This document shows, piece after piece, positions 1 through 5,496 of a stretch of DNA of 8,432 nucleotides. Positions within the stretch are counted from its first letter, which is position 1. Each line of letters starts with the position of its first letter. A program made the position numbers and the translations under genes. Under the pieces are notes generated by a model. It was not told where the DNA came from. It did no database searches and saw only the letters and a program-made list of their open reading frames with translations. Source of the stretch: DASUFH01 sp036274645. Lineage in GTDB: Bacteria > Acidobacteriota > Terriglobia > 20CM-2-55-15. Where the stretch lies: assembly GCA_036274645.1 (NCBI GenBank), contig DASUFH010000306.1:1-8432 (forward strand), read 5' to 3'.

Positions 1-89
1 GCGACGGTGAGCCGGGAACGAAATCGATCTGGCTTGGCCAACAACGCCTCGACGACATCAAGTTGGCCTATCAATTCTTCGTTCCCCAA
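1..89 (-). CDS. Possible start of a gene running off the left edge (partial)
   Basis: An open frame on the minus strand runs to the window edge from a TTG at 89-87, preceded by a weak GGTGGA-type site. It gives about 29 residues, including the stretch GQLDVVEALLAKPDRFRSRL, which reads like genuine protein and not a random shadow. The pattern G-x-x-x-V-x-E-A-L-x-x-x-P-x-R loosely resembles the N-terminus of SpoU/TrmH-type rRNA or tRNA 2'-O-methyltransferases (RlmB family), but so short a piece cannot establish this. It overlaps the last residues of the radical SAM gene in another frame, which supports the idea that the end of that gene is not native. The frame stays open upstream of TTG, so the true start is uncertain. 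Confidence 0.3.
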   Translation of the reverse strand, partial: MGNEELIGQLDVVEALLAKPDRFRSRLTV

Positions 90-1119
90 CTTCGTCCACC
101 GCCTGTGCCCGGCGCCTACACTTATGGGTCAGGGTAAGACAGGCAGACGGGGGTGTCCCCAGGATCTCCGCCGAATTCGGAGGCTGTCCCCCTTCCGTCT
201 TCCTGCCCTGCCGCACATCCCGCTCCTCGAACCGCCGGTGGATGTCCCGAACCAGATCATTTTTCGACCTCCCCCACTCCGGCGCCACCAGCAGACCGCG
301 CGGGGCCTCGCCGAACATCCGTTCGATGATGATGCGGGAATCGAGCCGCTCGACAAATTCGCACAGGAGATCGAGATACTCCGTATAACCGAGCACGCGA
401 AATGGCTGGCGCGCGTATTCGGCGGCCAATGCCGTGCCACGCACGATGTGCAAATGGTGGACCTTGACCATGTCGACCCCCACCCGGGACATCTCGTCGG
501 CCATGGCCAGCCACTGCTCGCGGGTTTCCCAGGGGAATCCCAGGATCAGATGAGCGCCGACGTGCATGGAGGCGCCCCGGACCATGCGCATCGCCTGAAG
601 GAACGCGGCGTAGTCGTGCCCGCGATTCACGCGCCGGAGCGTCTCGTCGTAGATCGACTCCACACCGAACTCCAGCGAGACGAACGTCTGGCGACCGAGC
701 GTGTCGATCATCCGGATTTTCTCCTCGTCGACGCAGTCGGCCCGCGTCCCGATCGCCAAACCCACCACGTCGGGATGTTCCAGCGCGCCGGTGTAGAGTT
801 CCCGCAGGTACTCCACATCGGCATAGGTGTTGCTGAACGGCTGGAAGTAGACAATGAACTTGCGCGCGTCGAAGCGGCGGCGAATGTACTCGACGCCTTC
901 ACGCACCTGGTCGCGGATGGGATCCGTGCGGATCGCCGAAGGCGGCCGGAACGAGTTGTTGTTGCAGTACGCGCAGCCGCCGACGGCCACCTTGCCGTCC
1001 CGGTTCGGGCAGGTAAAGCCCGCGTCGACGATCACCTTGTAGACGCGCTCGCCGAACCGTTGCTTCAGCCAGTGGTTGTAACTGCGGTAGCGCGGAACCG
1101 CTACTTCCACCGGCGCCAT
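58..1119 (-). CDS. TIGR01212/YhcC-YtqA family radical SAM protein with repeat-derived C-terminal tail
   Basis: A cytosolic radical SAM enzyme of 353 residues. The [4Fe-4S] cysteines are C37, C49 and C52, in the CX11CX2C spacing (CPNRDG...GGCAYC) that marks the YhcC/YtqA family instead of the usual CX3CX2C. Other family blocks are visible: YFQPFSNTYA, IGTRADC, SLEFGVES, LILGFPWET and VKVHHLHIVRGT. From memory, the B. subtilis relative YtqA (MnmL) has been tied to wobble-uridine modification of tRNA; whether this protein does the same is inference. The ATG at 1119 has a GAGG site 7 nt upstream and overlaps the rhomboid stop by 19 bp, indicating translational coupling. Relatives are about 300-320 residues. 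Here residues from about 303 on are encoded by the palindromic repeat at 126-216 and the DNA beyond it, so the last ~50 residues are probably acquired and not part of the fold. Confidence 0.9.
   Translation of the reverse strand: MAPVEVAVPRYRSYNHWLKQRFGERVYKVIVDAGFTCPNRDGKVAVGGCAYCNNNSFRPPSAIRTDPIRDQVREGVEYIRRRFDARKFIVYFQPFSNTYADVEYLRELYTGALEHPDVVGLAIGTRADCVDEEKIRMIDTLGRQTFVSLEFGVESIYDETLRRVNRGHDYAAFLQAMRMVRGASMHVGAHLILGFPWETREQWLAMADEMSRVGVDMVKVHHLHIVRGTALAAEYARQPFRVLGYTEYLDLLCEFVERLDSRIIIERMFGEAPRGLLVAPEWGRSKNDLVRDIHRRFEERDVRQGRKTEGGQPPNSAEILGTPPSACLTLTHKCRRRAQAVDEVGERRIDRPT
126..216. repeat. Imperfect palindromic repeat (REP/MITE-like) inside the radical SAM 3' end
   Basis: About 80-90 bp fold back on themselves. 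Nested complementary blocks are CAGGG (130-134) with CCCTG (206-210), AGG (141-143) with CCT (202-204), GACGG (146-150) with CCGTC (195-199), and an inner CTCCG (166-170) with CGGAG (178-182) around the perfect palindrome CCGAATTCGG (171-180). TGTCCCC also occurs twice as a direct repeat (154-160 and 185-191). This architecture is typical of small non-autonomous palindromic elements such as REP sequences. No transposase and no second copy is present here, so mobility is inferred. It lies where the radical SAM protein should normally end and stays open in that reading frame. Confidence 0.6.
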
Positions 1120-1871
1120 CGCAGATCCTCAGGCGGGTCGTTGTACCGGTCGCCGTAGTAGACGTTGAACTTCTTTCGCATGCGGTCGCGCCGCCAGCGG
1201 TCATAGCGACCCCGGAAACCGCCTCCCCCGCCTTTCCAGAACTTCAGGTACAGAAAGCCGAAGAGCATTCCGCCGAGATGCGCCACATTGGCGACGCCGC
1301 TGGACGGCCCCAAGGCGGAAAAAAAGGCCAGGCCGCCCATGAGCACGACAAACCACTTGGCCGGTATCGGGAAGATCAGAAGGTAGATGATGCGGTTCGG
1401 AAAGTGCATTCCGTACGCGAGCAATATTCCGTAGATCGCGCCCGACGCGCCGATGGTCGTCGAGTTCTGGCCAAACAGCGTCTCCAGAAAGACCGTAGAA
1501 ATGCCCGCCCCAATGCCGCAGATAAAGAAAAATCGCGTGAATTCCCGCCCCCCCCATGTCCGCTCCAGATCGGATCCCAACATCCAGAGCGCAAGCATGT
1601 TGAAGAGTATGTGAAACACGCCGTCGTGCAGAAATATGTACGTGACCAACTGCCAGAGAAAGAAACGCTGGGTCACGTCCCGTGCGCTCAGTCCAAAAAT
1701 CTGTTCGAACGTCCCCAGACCGCCGGCGATCCGTGCGAAATTCTGCAGCAGAAAGACGATGACGCACGTGATGATCAGAATTCGAACGACGGGCGACCAG
1801 ATCGGATAGCCTATGCCGTACCCGCCGCCGTATCCGCTACCGTAACCGCCCGTTCTGGAATAGCGGGACAC
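1101..1871 (-). CDS. Rhomboid family intramembrane serine protease
   Basis: A polytopic membrane protease of 256 residues that cleaves transmembrane substrates within the bilayer. The catalytic dyad is visible: S143 in GASGAIYG and H198 in VANVAHLGG. The oxyanion-side HxxxN motif is H87/N91 (HILFN), and the WGGREF loop (106-111) matches the conserved L1 region. Hydrophobic segments start near residues 29, 78, 112, 141, 160, 175 and 197. The N-terminus (residues 8-22) is a Gly/Tyr-rich low-complexity stretch. The C-terminal tail from 213 is a Gly run followed by Arg/Trp/Tyr-rich basic sequence, probably cytosolic. It starts with GTG at 1871, only 6 nt after the stop of the small membrane protein, with AAAGGG upstream. 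Its end overlaps the radical SAM start. The substrate is unknown. Confidence 0.93.
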   Translation of the reverse strand: MSRYSRTGGYGSGYGGGYGIGYPIWSPVVRILIITCVIVFLLQNFARIAGGLGTFEQIFGLSARDVTQRFFLWQLVTYIFLHDGVFHILFNMLALWMLGSDLERTWGGREFTRFFFICGIGAGISTVFLETLFGQNSTTIGASGAIYGILLAYGMHFPNRIIYLLIFPIPAKWFVVLMGGLAFFSALGPSSGVANVAHLGGMLFGFLYLKFWKGGGGGFRGRYDRWRRDRMRKKFNVYYGDRYNDPPEDLRWRRWK

Positions 1872-1877
1872 GCCGCG

Positions 1878-2048
1878 TCACCCTTTGCGCGGCCGGATAA
1901 ACCAGCCGGCGTAAAACACTCCTGCTCCAATCGCGGCGATCTTGAACAGCGGGCGGGCGTCGGCATCGCCAAAGTGGGTGAGAAGGCCCTCTCCGGTTAG
2001 AATAAGGCCGAGTAATTGAAGCCCCATCGCTGCGTAATGCCGTATCAT
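1878..2048 (-). CDS. Small two-segment membrane protein (56 aa), hypothetical
   Basis: A 56-codon gene starts with ATG at 2048 and ends in TGA at 1878-1880. The product begins MIRHYAAMGLQLLGLILTGE and ends GVFYAGWFIRPRKG. Two hydrophobic stretches (about residues 6-20 and 36-50) flank a short loop with acidic residues (FGDADARPLFK), and the end is basic (RPRKG), as in small inner-membrane proteins with a cytoplasmic C-terminus. It lies 6 nt upstream of the rhomboid GTG, so the two are very likely co-transcribed and translationally coupled. A TAGAAT -10-like hexamer sits 6 nt before the ATG and no Shine-Dalgarno site is seen. I recognise no family. It could be a rhomboid partner or simply a neighbour. 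Confidence 0.7.
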   Translation of the reverse strand: MIRHYAAMGLQLLGLILTGEGLLTHFGDADARPLFKIAAIGAGVFYAGWFIRPRKG

Positions 2049-2054
2049 TGCGAA

Positions 2055-2060
2055 ATTCTA
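2055..2060 (-). promoter_or_regulatory. Candidate -10 element for the small membrane protein-rhomboid-radical SAM unit
   Basis: On the minus strand TAGAAT (5 of 6 bases of TATAAT) ends 6 nt before the ATG at 2048, so transcription would begin at or within a base or two of the start codon. No good -35 lies at 16-18 bp; a TTGACG farther out is 25 bp away. It lies in the 79-bp gap between this unit and the divergent plsY. Confidence 0.35.
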
Positions 2061-2127
2061 ACACGGGGGAAAGCGTGACTCAGGCCGTCAACCGACAGAA
2101 CATTCCGAACGTTCTTCCTGCTGCGTC

Positions 2128-2724
2128 GTGAATCCACTCTCTTTTTCTTTCGTCTTGAAAGTGGGCGCCTGTTTTGTGGCAGGCGCGATTCCGTTTGCCA
2201 AAGTCGCCATGTTGGGCACCGGAATCGATATCACGCGCGTGGGCTCGAAGAACCCCGGGTTCAACAACGTGCTGCGCGTCTCGACGAAGCCCCGCGCCGC
2301 GGTCGCGCTCGTCGGCGATATCTTCAAAGGACTGATTGCCCTGGCGCTGCTCGCCCCGGCCATACCCCCTGAAGCGAAATGGATCATGGGCATTGCCGCC
2401 GTGATGGGGCACTGCTGGAGCCCGTTTCTCGGATGGAACGGCGGCAAGGGTGTCGCCACGACGGTGGGCGTAATGCTGTTTTTGCAGCCGTGGCTGACCC
2501 TGGCCTGCATTCCGCTCTATCCCCTGGGACGTTTCATCGGCCGGCGCATCGGATGGAGACAGGAGGGAGCCATTTCCTCCGTCACGACGATGACCATCCT
2601 GGCCACCGCCGTGTTTGTCCTGAACGGTCCGCGCGTGGGAATTTACGCGTACGCCATGCTGGCCATCGTCGTCATCCGCCACATTCCGAACTTCAGGGAA
2701 ATCCTCGGACAACCCGCGCAGTAA
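2128..2724 (+). CDS. plsY: Glycerol-3-phosphate acyltransferase PlsY
   Basis: A membrane enzyme of 198 residues that transfers an acyl group from acyl-phosphate to sn-glycerol-3-phosphate, making lysophosphatidic acid for phospholipid synthesis. The family's motifs are all present: motif 1 at 39-50 (GSKNPGFNNVLR), motif 2 at 61-68 (LVGDIFKG, with D64 and K67) and motif 3 at 94-111 (GHCWSPFLGWNGGKGVAT). The C-terminal RHIPNFREIL matches the usual end of the family. Hydrophobic segments occur near 5-29, 56-79, 86-101, 111-135 and 150-183. Length is normal. Motif 1 is divergent: bacterial PlsY usually has GSGNxGATN. The start is GTG at 2128, chosen because it leaves the usual short hydrophobic N-terminus. 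No Shine-Dalgarno site and no in-frame ATG are found upstream. PlsX is not in this window. Confidence 0.9.
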   Translation: MNPLSFSFVLKVGACFVAGAIPFAKVAMLGTGIDITRVGSKNPGFNNVLRVSTKPRAAVALVGDIFKGLIALALLAPAIPPEAKWIMGIAAVMGHCWSPFLGWNGGKGVATTVGVMLFLQPWLTLACIPLYPLGRFIGRRIGWRQEGAISSVTTMTILATAVFVLNGPRVGIYAYAMLAIVVIRHIPNFREILGQPAQ

Positions 2725-3612
2725 TTAATCTGCTTCATGGGTCCCCGTCTGCCAGGCGTCGCAGATGGCGATGGCCTTTTCCAGCGTCGCGATCGGATCG
2801 TGACCGGATTCGGGCGAATACTCGTGCGACAGAAATCCGGTGAAGCCGAGGTCGGCGATGTTTTGCGCCACGAAGCGGTAATTCAACTCCTGCGCTTCGT
2901 CGATATCGTGACGCCCCGGATTACCACCGGTATGGAAGTGGCCGATCCACTGAAAATTGTCACGGATCGTTCGGACGATGTCTCCATCCATGATCTGCGC
3001 GTGATAGATGTCGTAGAGGATCCTGACGCGGGGCGAGTTGACGCGCTTCATCACGTCCACCCCCCAGGCCATGTGATCGAACATGTAACCGCGGTGGTTG
3101 ACCTTGCTGTTCAGCAGTTCCATGCACACCGTCACACCTTTGTCTTCGGCGTGACTCTTGATGCGGTTGAGGAACGTGACACAGTTATCCGCCCCCTCGG
3201 CGTCCGTGATTGCATTGCTGCGGTTGCCCGAAAACGTGATCACGTTGGGAACTCCCGCCGCGGCGGACTCGTCAATGGCGGCGCGCATCGAGGCTTCGAG
3301 GCGGTCGTGATTTTCCTTCTTGTTGAGCGCGTCGGCGATCGTACCACCCGGCCCCAGCGGATACATCGAGGGCGTCAGACCGTACTTCCTGAGCAGGGGC
3401 CAGTCCGCCGGACCGATCAGATCGAACCCTTTGATGCCCAGGCGCGCGGATTCCCGGCAACAATCCTCGAGGCTCATGTTGCGGGAGAACACGCCCCGGG
3501 TCACACCCTGCCGGATTCGTCCTTTGCGGGCCGTGGTGGACTGGGCCAGCAAGGGCAGGACAGGCGTCATCAGGGGCGCGGCCAGGGCGCGCATGAATTC
3601 TCTGCGGCGCAT
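2725..3612 (-). CDS. Tat-exported hydroxypyruvate isomerase-like sugar phosphate isomerase/epimerase (TIM barrel)
   Basis: A 295-residue protein of the xylose-isomerase-like TIM-barrel superfamily (PF01261), closest in motif to hydroxypyruvate isomerase (Hyi). Probable metal ligands and active-site blocks are E165 (CMELLNSK), D201 and H204 (YDIYHAQIMDGD), H225/H227 with NPGRHDID (GHFHTGGNPGRHD) and E264 (SHEYSP). The N-terminus MRRREFMRALAAP has the RRxFM twin-arginine pattern, a hydrophobic core and a likely cleavage site after LLA (residue 23), so it is predicted to be exported folded. Start at 3612 is fixed by an AGAGGAGA Shine-Dalgarno site 9 nt upstream and its own promoter; a longer frame to 3675 is rejected. 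The true substrate is unknown, since many relatives act on other ketoses or ketosides. Its TAA abuts the plsY stop directly. Confidence 0.88.
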   Translation of the reverse strand: MRRREFMRALAAPLMTPVLPLLAQSTTARKGRIRQGVTRGVFSRNMSLEDCCRESARLGIKGFDLIGPADWPLLRKYGLTPSMYPLGPGGTIADALNKKENHDRLEASMRAAIDESAAAGVPNVITFSGNRSNAITDAEGADNCVTFLNRIKSHAEDKGVTVCMELLNSKVNHRGYMFDHMAWGVDVMKRVNSPRVRILYDIYHAQIMDGDIVRTIRDNFQWIGHFHTGGNPGRHDIDEAQELNYRFVAQNIADLGFTGFLSHEYSPESGHDPIATLEKAIAICDAWQTGTHEAD

Positions 3613-3620
3613 CTGCGATT

Positions 3621-3628
3621 TCTCCTCT
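3621..3628 (-). promoter_or_regulatory. Strong ribosome binding site that sets the isomerase start
   Basis: AGAGGAGA on the minus strand, with AGGAG 9 nt before the ATG at 3612. It puts the start immediately before the twin-arginine signal and excludes the upstream extension. Confidence 0.8.
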
Positions 3629-3639
3629 AAAGTGGCCGG

Positions 3640-3668
3640 ATCATAGTACTTGAAGACGACGGTCTCAA
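3640..3668 (-). promoter_or_regulatory. Sigma70-type promoter for the Hyi-like isomerase
   Basis: On the minus strand, -35 TTGAGA (3663-3668, 5 of 6 consensus) and -10 TATGAT (3640-3645, 5 of 6) are separated by exactly 17 bp. The predicted transcription start is near 3633, leaving a ~20-nt leader that carries the strong Shine-Dalgarno site. The -35 hexamer overlaps the TGA stop of the methyltransferase gene, so the isomerase can be transcribed apart from the genes upstream. Confidence 0.65.
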
Positions 3669-4333
3669 TAGACAAATGGAATCAGCTTGTACGTGCTCCG
3701 GCGGTATTCGATGTACTCCTCCTTGAATTCATCGACGAGGAAGCTTTCCTCCAGATTGATGCGAGCCACCAGCGCCGGCACTCCGACGCACATCATGAAG
3801 ATGGCGCCAATCAGGCTCCCGAACGCCAGCGGCAGTCCGAGAAACGAGAAGATCATTCCGAAATAGCTGGGATGACGCAGCGTCCGGTAAATTCCCTCGC
3901 GAACGAGCCGGCGTCCCTGATCAACACGCAGGTGCGCGGTAAAGTAGCGTCCCAGCGTGCGAATCGAGATGTGCCGAATCGACATTCCCAGCACAAGCAA
4001 ACCCACGCCCGCCAACCGGAACGCCATGCTTCGCGGCAGAGTGGGCGGAAGGTTGTAGTAATCGAACACGGGAAAACTGCACCCGAACCACAGGGAGAGG
4101 GCCGGCAGCGCCATGGTGTGCCGTCCGGGGTCTTTCATGAAGCGATACCCCTTCATCCCGATGCTGACGTGCTCGTACGTCCGCCAGATCAGGACCAGCC
4201 CGAGCACGGCGAGCGACACGGGATCCCTCAGGAATTGCAGCGGATGCCATGACGCGGCCAGAAAGATCACGGAAAAGAATATCCACCGCAGCGGCAGGAG
4301 AATTTTTTCCCAGAGCCCCGAAATGAACGTCAT
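3665..4333 (-). CDS. Isoprenylcysteine carboxyl methyltransferase (ICMT/PEMT)-like membrane protein
   Basis: A 222-residue integral membrane protein of the ICMT/phospholipid methyltransferase group. The SAM-binding C-terminal half is clear: LVREGIYRTLRHPSYFG (143-159) matches the G-x-Y-x-x-x-R-H-P-x-Y-x-G block, and RINLEESFL...EFKEEYIEYRRSTYKLIP (191-219) matches the R-I-x-x-E-E...F-x-x-Y-x-x-Y-x-x-x-T-x-x-x-I-P block. Hydrophobic spans lie near 11-28, 38-50, 73-90, 105-119 and 158-190. Bacterial members seldom have a known substrate; lipids, isoprenoids or small carboxylates are all possible. It starts with ATG at 4333 and lies 45 nt downstream of the radical SAM/SPASM gene on the same strand, suggesting a shared transcript. 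A 13-codon frame overlaps its start (ATGA). Confidence 0.85.
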   Translation of the reverse strand: MTFISGLWEKILLPLRWIFFSVIFLAASWHPLQFLRDPVSLAVLGLVLIWRTYEHVSIGMKGYRFMKDPGRHTMALPALSLWFGCSFPVFDYYNLPPTLPRSMAFRLAGVGLLVLGMSIRHISIRTLGRYFTAHLRVDQGRRLVREGIYRTLRHPSYFGMIFSFLGLPLAFGSLIGAIFMMCVGVPALVARINLEESFLVDEFKEEYIEYRRSTYKLIPFVY

Positions 4334-4378
4334 TCGATTACCGGCTTTCGTCTGGATTTCTCAATGGCCATTGGCGTC

Positions 4379-5476
4379 TTATCGCTCGGTCCTGCCCGGT
4401 TCGGCCTGGACCGCGCGCGATTCGAAGATGGGCAGCTTCAGGGTCAGCGACAACTTCTCCAGGGCGGGAATCAGCTTGCGAACGGCGAATCCGTCCGCCA
4501 CGAAACTTCCCAGAATGACCGGCAGTCGCGGACGGGGCGCGTGACATCCAGCGCAGTCTTTATATTCATGACTGCGTCCTTCCAGATGCGCGCGGCGCAG
4601 AGCCTGCATTTTCGGGTTGTTCCAGATCTCCTGGAGCGGCGTATGGTGGGCGTTGCCGAGCGGCTCTCCGCGCCACATGTAGCAACAGGGAAAGACGTTC
4701 CCGTCGTGATGGACGTACACGGGTCCCTGCCACAGGTAATGACAGGGATTCCGGCGCGTCGGGGGCGCGGGTGGTCCGGGTATGGCAATGCCTTCGAACC
4801 GCATTTCATCTTCCTTGATCCGCACCTGATCCACGCCGGGAATGCTCCACATCTTTCTGAACGCGTCCACCTCGCCGGCGTTGTCCTTCAGACGGACCAT
4901 CTGCACGATGGTGAACGTGCGGGCGCCACGTTCCTGTTTGGCGCGAAGGAATTCAAGAATCTTCGCCCGTGTTTCCTCAAACACGGCGCCCTTTCGATAC
5001 TGCTCGTAGGTCTCTTTTGTCGCGCCATCGAAGGCGAAGATGATGTAGTCCAGGCCCGCTTCAAGAAGCTTCCGGTTGCGCTCCGGATCGTTGAACGTGC
5101 CGTTGGTGGAGAATCCGACCCGAATCTTCCGGTCGCGGCAAAACCGGATCATCTCGAAGATCCGGGGATTCAGCATCGGCTCCCCGCCCCCATAGGGAAT
5201 AGTGAACTCCAGAAAACTCCGCGCTTCCTCCACCACCTTTTCGAAGAGGTCCATCGGCATGTCCGCCGGCTCGAAATGCACGAGTTCACGGGGACACATC
5301 GGACAAAACAGATTGCACTTGCCTGTCGCTTCCAGAAGGACGTACTTCGGCCCGCCCCGGACAACCGTGCGTCCGGCCAGATAACTCCAGAGGATTGCAG
5401 CGCGATTCCTTGCGTGAGAAAACACCGGATCACCGTTTGCGCATCGACAGTACAGGCTGCGCGGCCACCCGCGCAA
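4379..5476 (-). CDS. Radical SAM/SPASM domain enzyme
   Basis: A 365-residue radical SAM enzyme. C54, C58 and C61 (CNLFCPMC) bind the catalytic [4Fe-4S] cluster. GGGEP (96-100) is the SAM amino-group motif, and GFSTNGT (121-127) and AFDGATKETYEQYRKG (148-163) are typical of SPASM-type enzymes. Auxiliary-cluster cysteines are visible in the C-terminal domain: C245, C264, C265, C308 and C311, too few for two full clusters, so probably one. This group modifies peptides, sugars, lipids or cofactors, and no substrate can be named. No precursor peptide gene is seen beside it. The TTG at 5476 gives the longest form; the GTG at 5425 (residue 18, VFSHARNR) would start closer to the fold and is equally plausible. 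Neither has a good Shine-Dalgarno site. It lies 20 nt after the secreted-protein gene and before the ICMT-like gene. Confidence 0.88.
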   Translation of the reverse strand: MRGWPRSLYCRCANGDPVFSHARNRAAILWSYLAGRTVVRGGPKYVLLEATGKCNLFCPMCPRELVHFEPADMPMDLFEKVVEEARSFLEFTIPYGGGEPMLNPRIFEMIRFCRDRKIRVGFSTNGTFNDPERNRKLLEAGLDYIIFAFDGATKETYEQYRKGAVFEETRAKILEFLRAKQERGARTFTIVQMVRLKDNAGEVDAFRKMWSIPGVDQVRIKEDEMRFEGIAIPGPPAPPTRRNPCHYLWQGPVYVHHDGNVFPCCYMWRGEPLGNAHHTPLQEIWNNPKMQALRRAHLEGRSHEYKDCAGCHAPRPRLPVILGSFVADGFAVRKLIPALEKLSLTLKLPIFESRAVQAEPGRTER

Positions 5477-5496
5477 TGACCCGGCCGACGCGGGAT

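Noticed and set aside
7..1158. 383-codon plus-strand frame
   Set aside because: Antisense to the radical SAM gene. Its composition (Arg, His, Pro, Val rich, no motifs) is that of a high-GC shadow frame.
1837..2064. 75-codon minus-strand frame over the small membrane protein
   Set aside because: Arg/Pro-rich with no hydrophobic segment. The alternative frame at 1878-2048 gives a coherent membrane protein ending right before the rhomboid start.
2080..2712. 210-codon minus-strand frame
   Set aside because: Opposite plsY, low-complexity Gly/Asp/His/Arg composition, no recognisable motif.
2718..2733. GCAG-TAATTAAT-CTGC inverted repeat across the two stop codons as a terminator
   Set aside because: A 4-bp stem without a U tract is too weak for an intrinsic terminator.
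2737..3630. 297-codon plus-strand frame
   Set aside because: Mirror of the isomerase gene, whose motifs, promoter and ribosome site are all clear.
3613..3675. N-terminal extension of the isomerase
   Set aside because: It would place 21 residues before the twin-arginine signal and run through the promoter. The strong Shine-Dalgarno site points to 3612.
4364..5479. 371-codon plus-strand frame
   Set aside because: Antisense to the radical SAM/SPASM gene, which has complete cysteine and GGGEP motifs.
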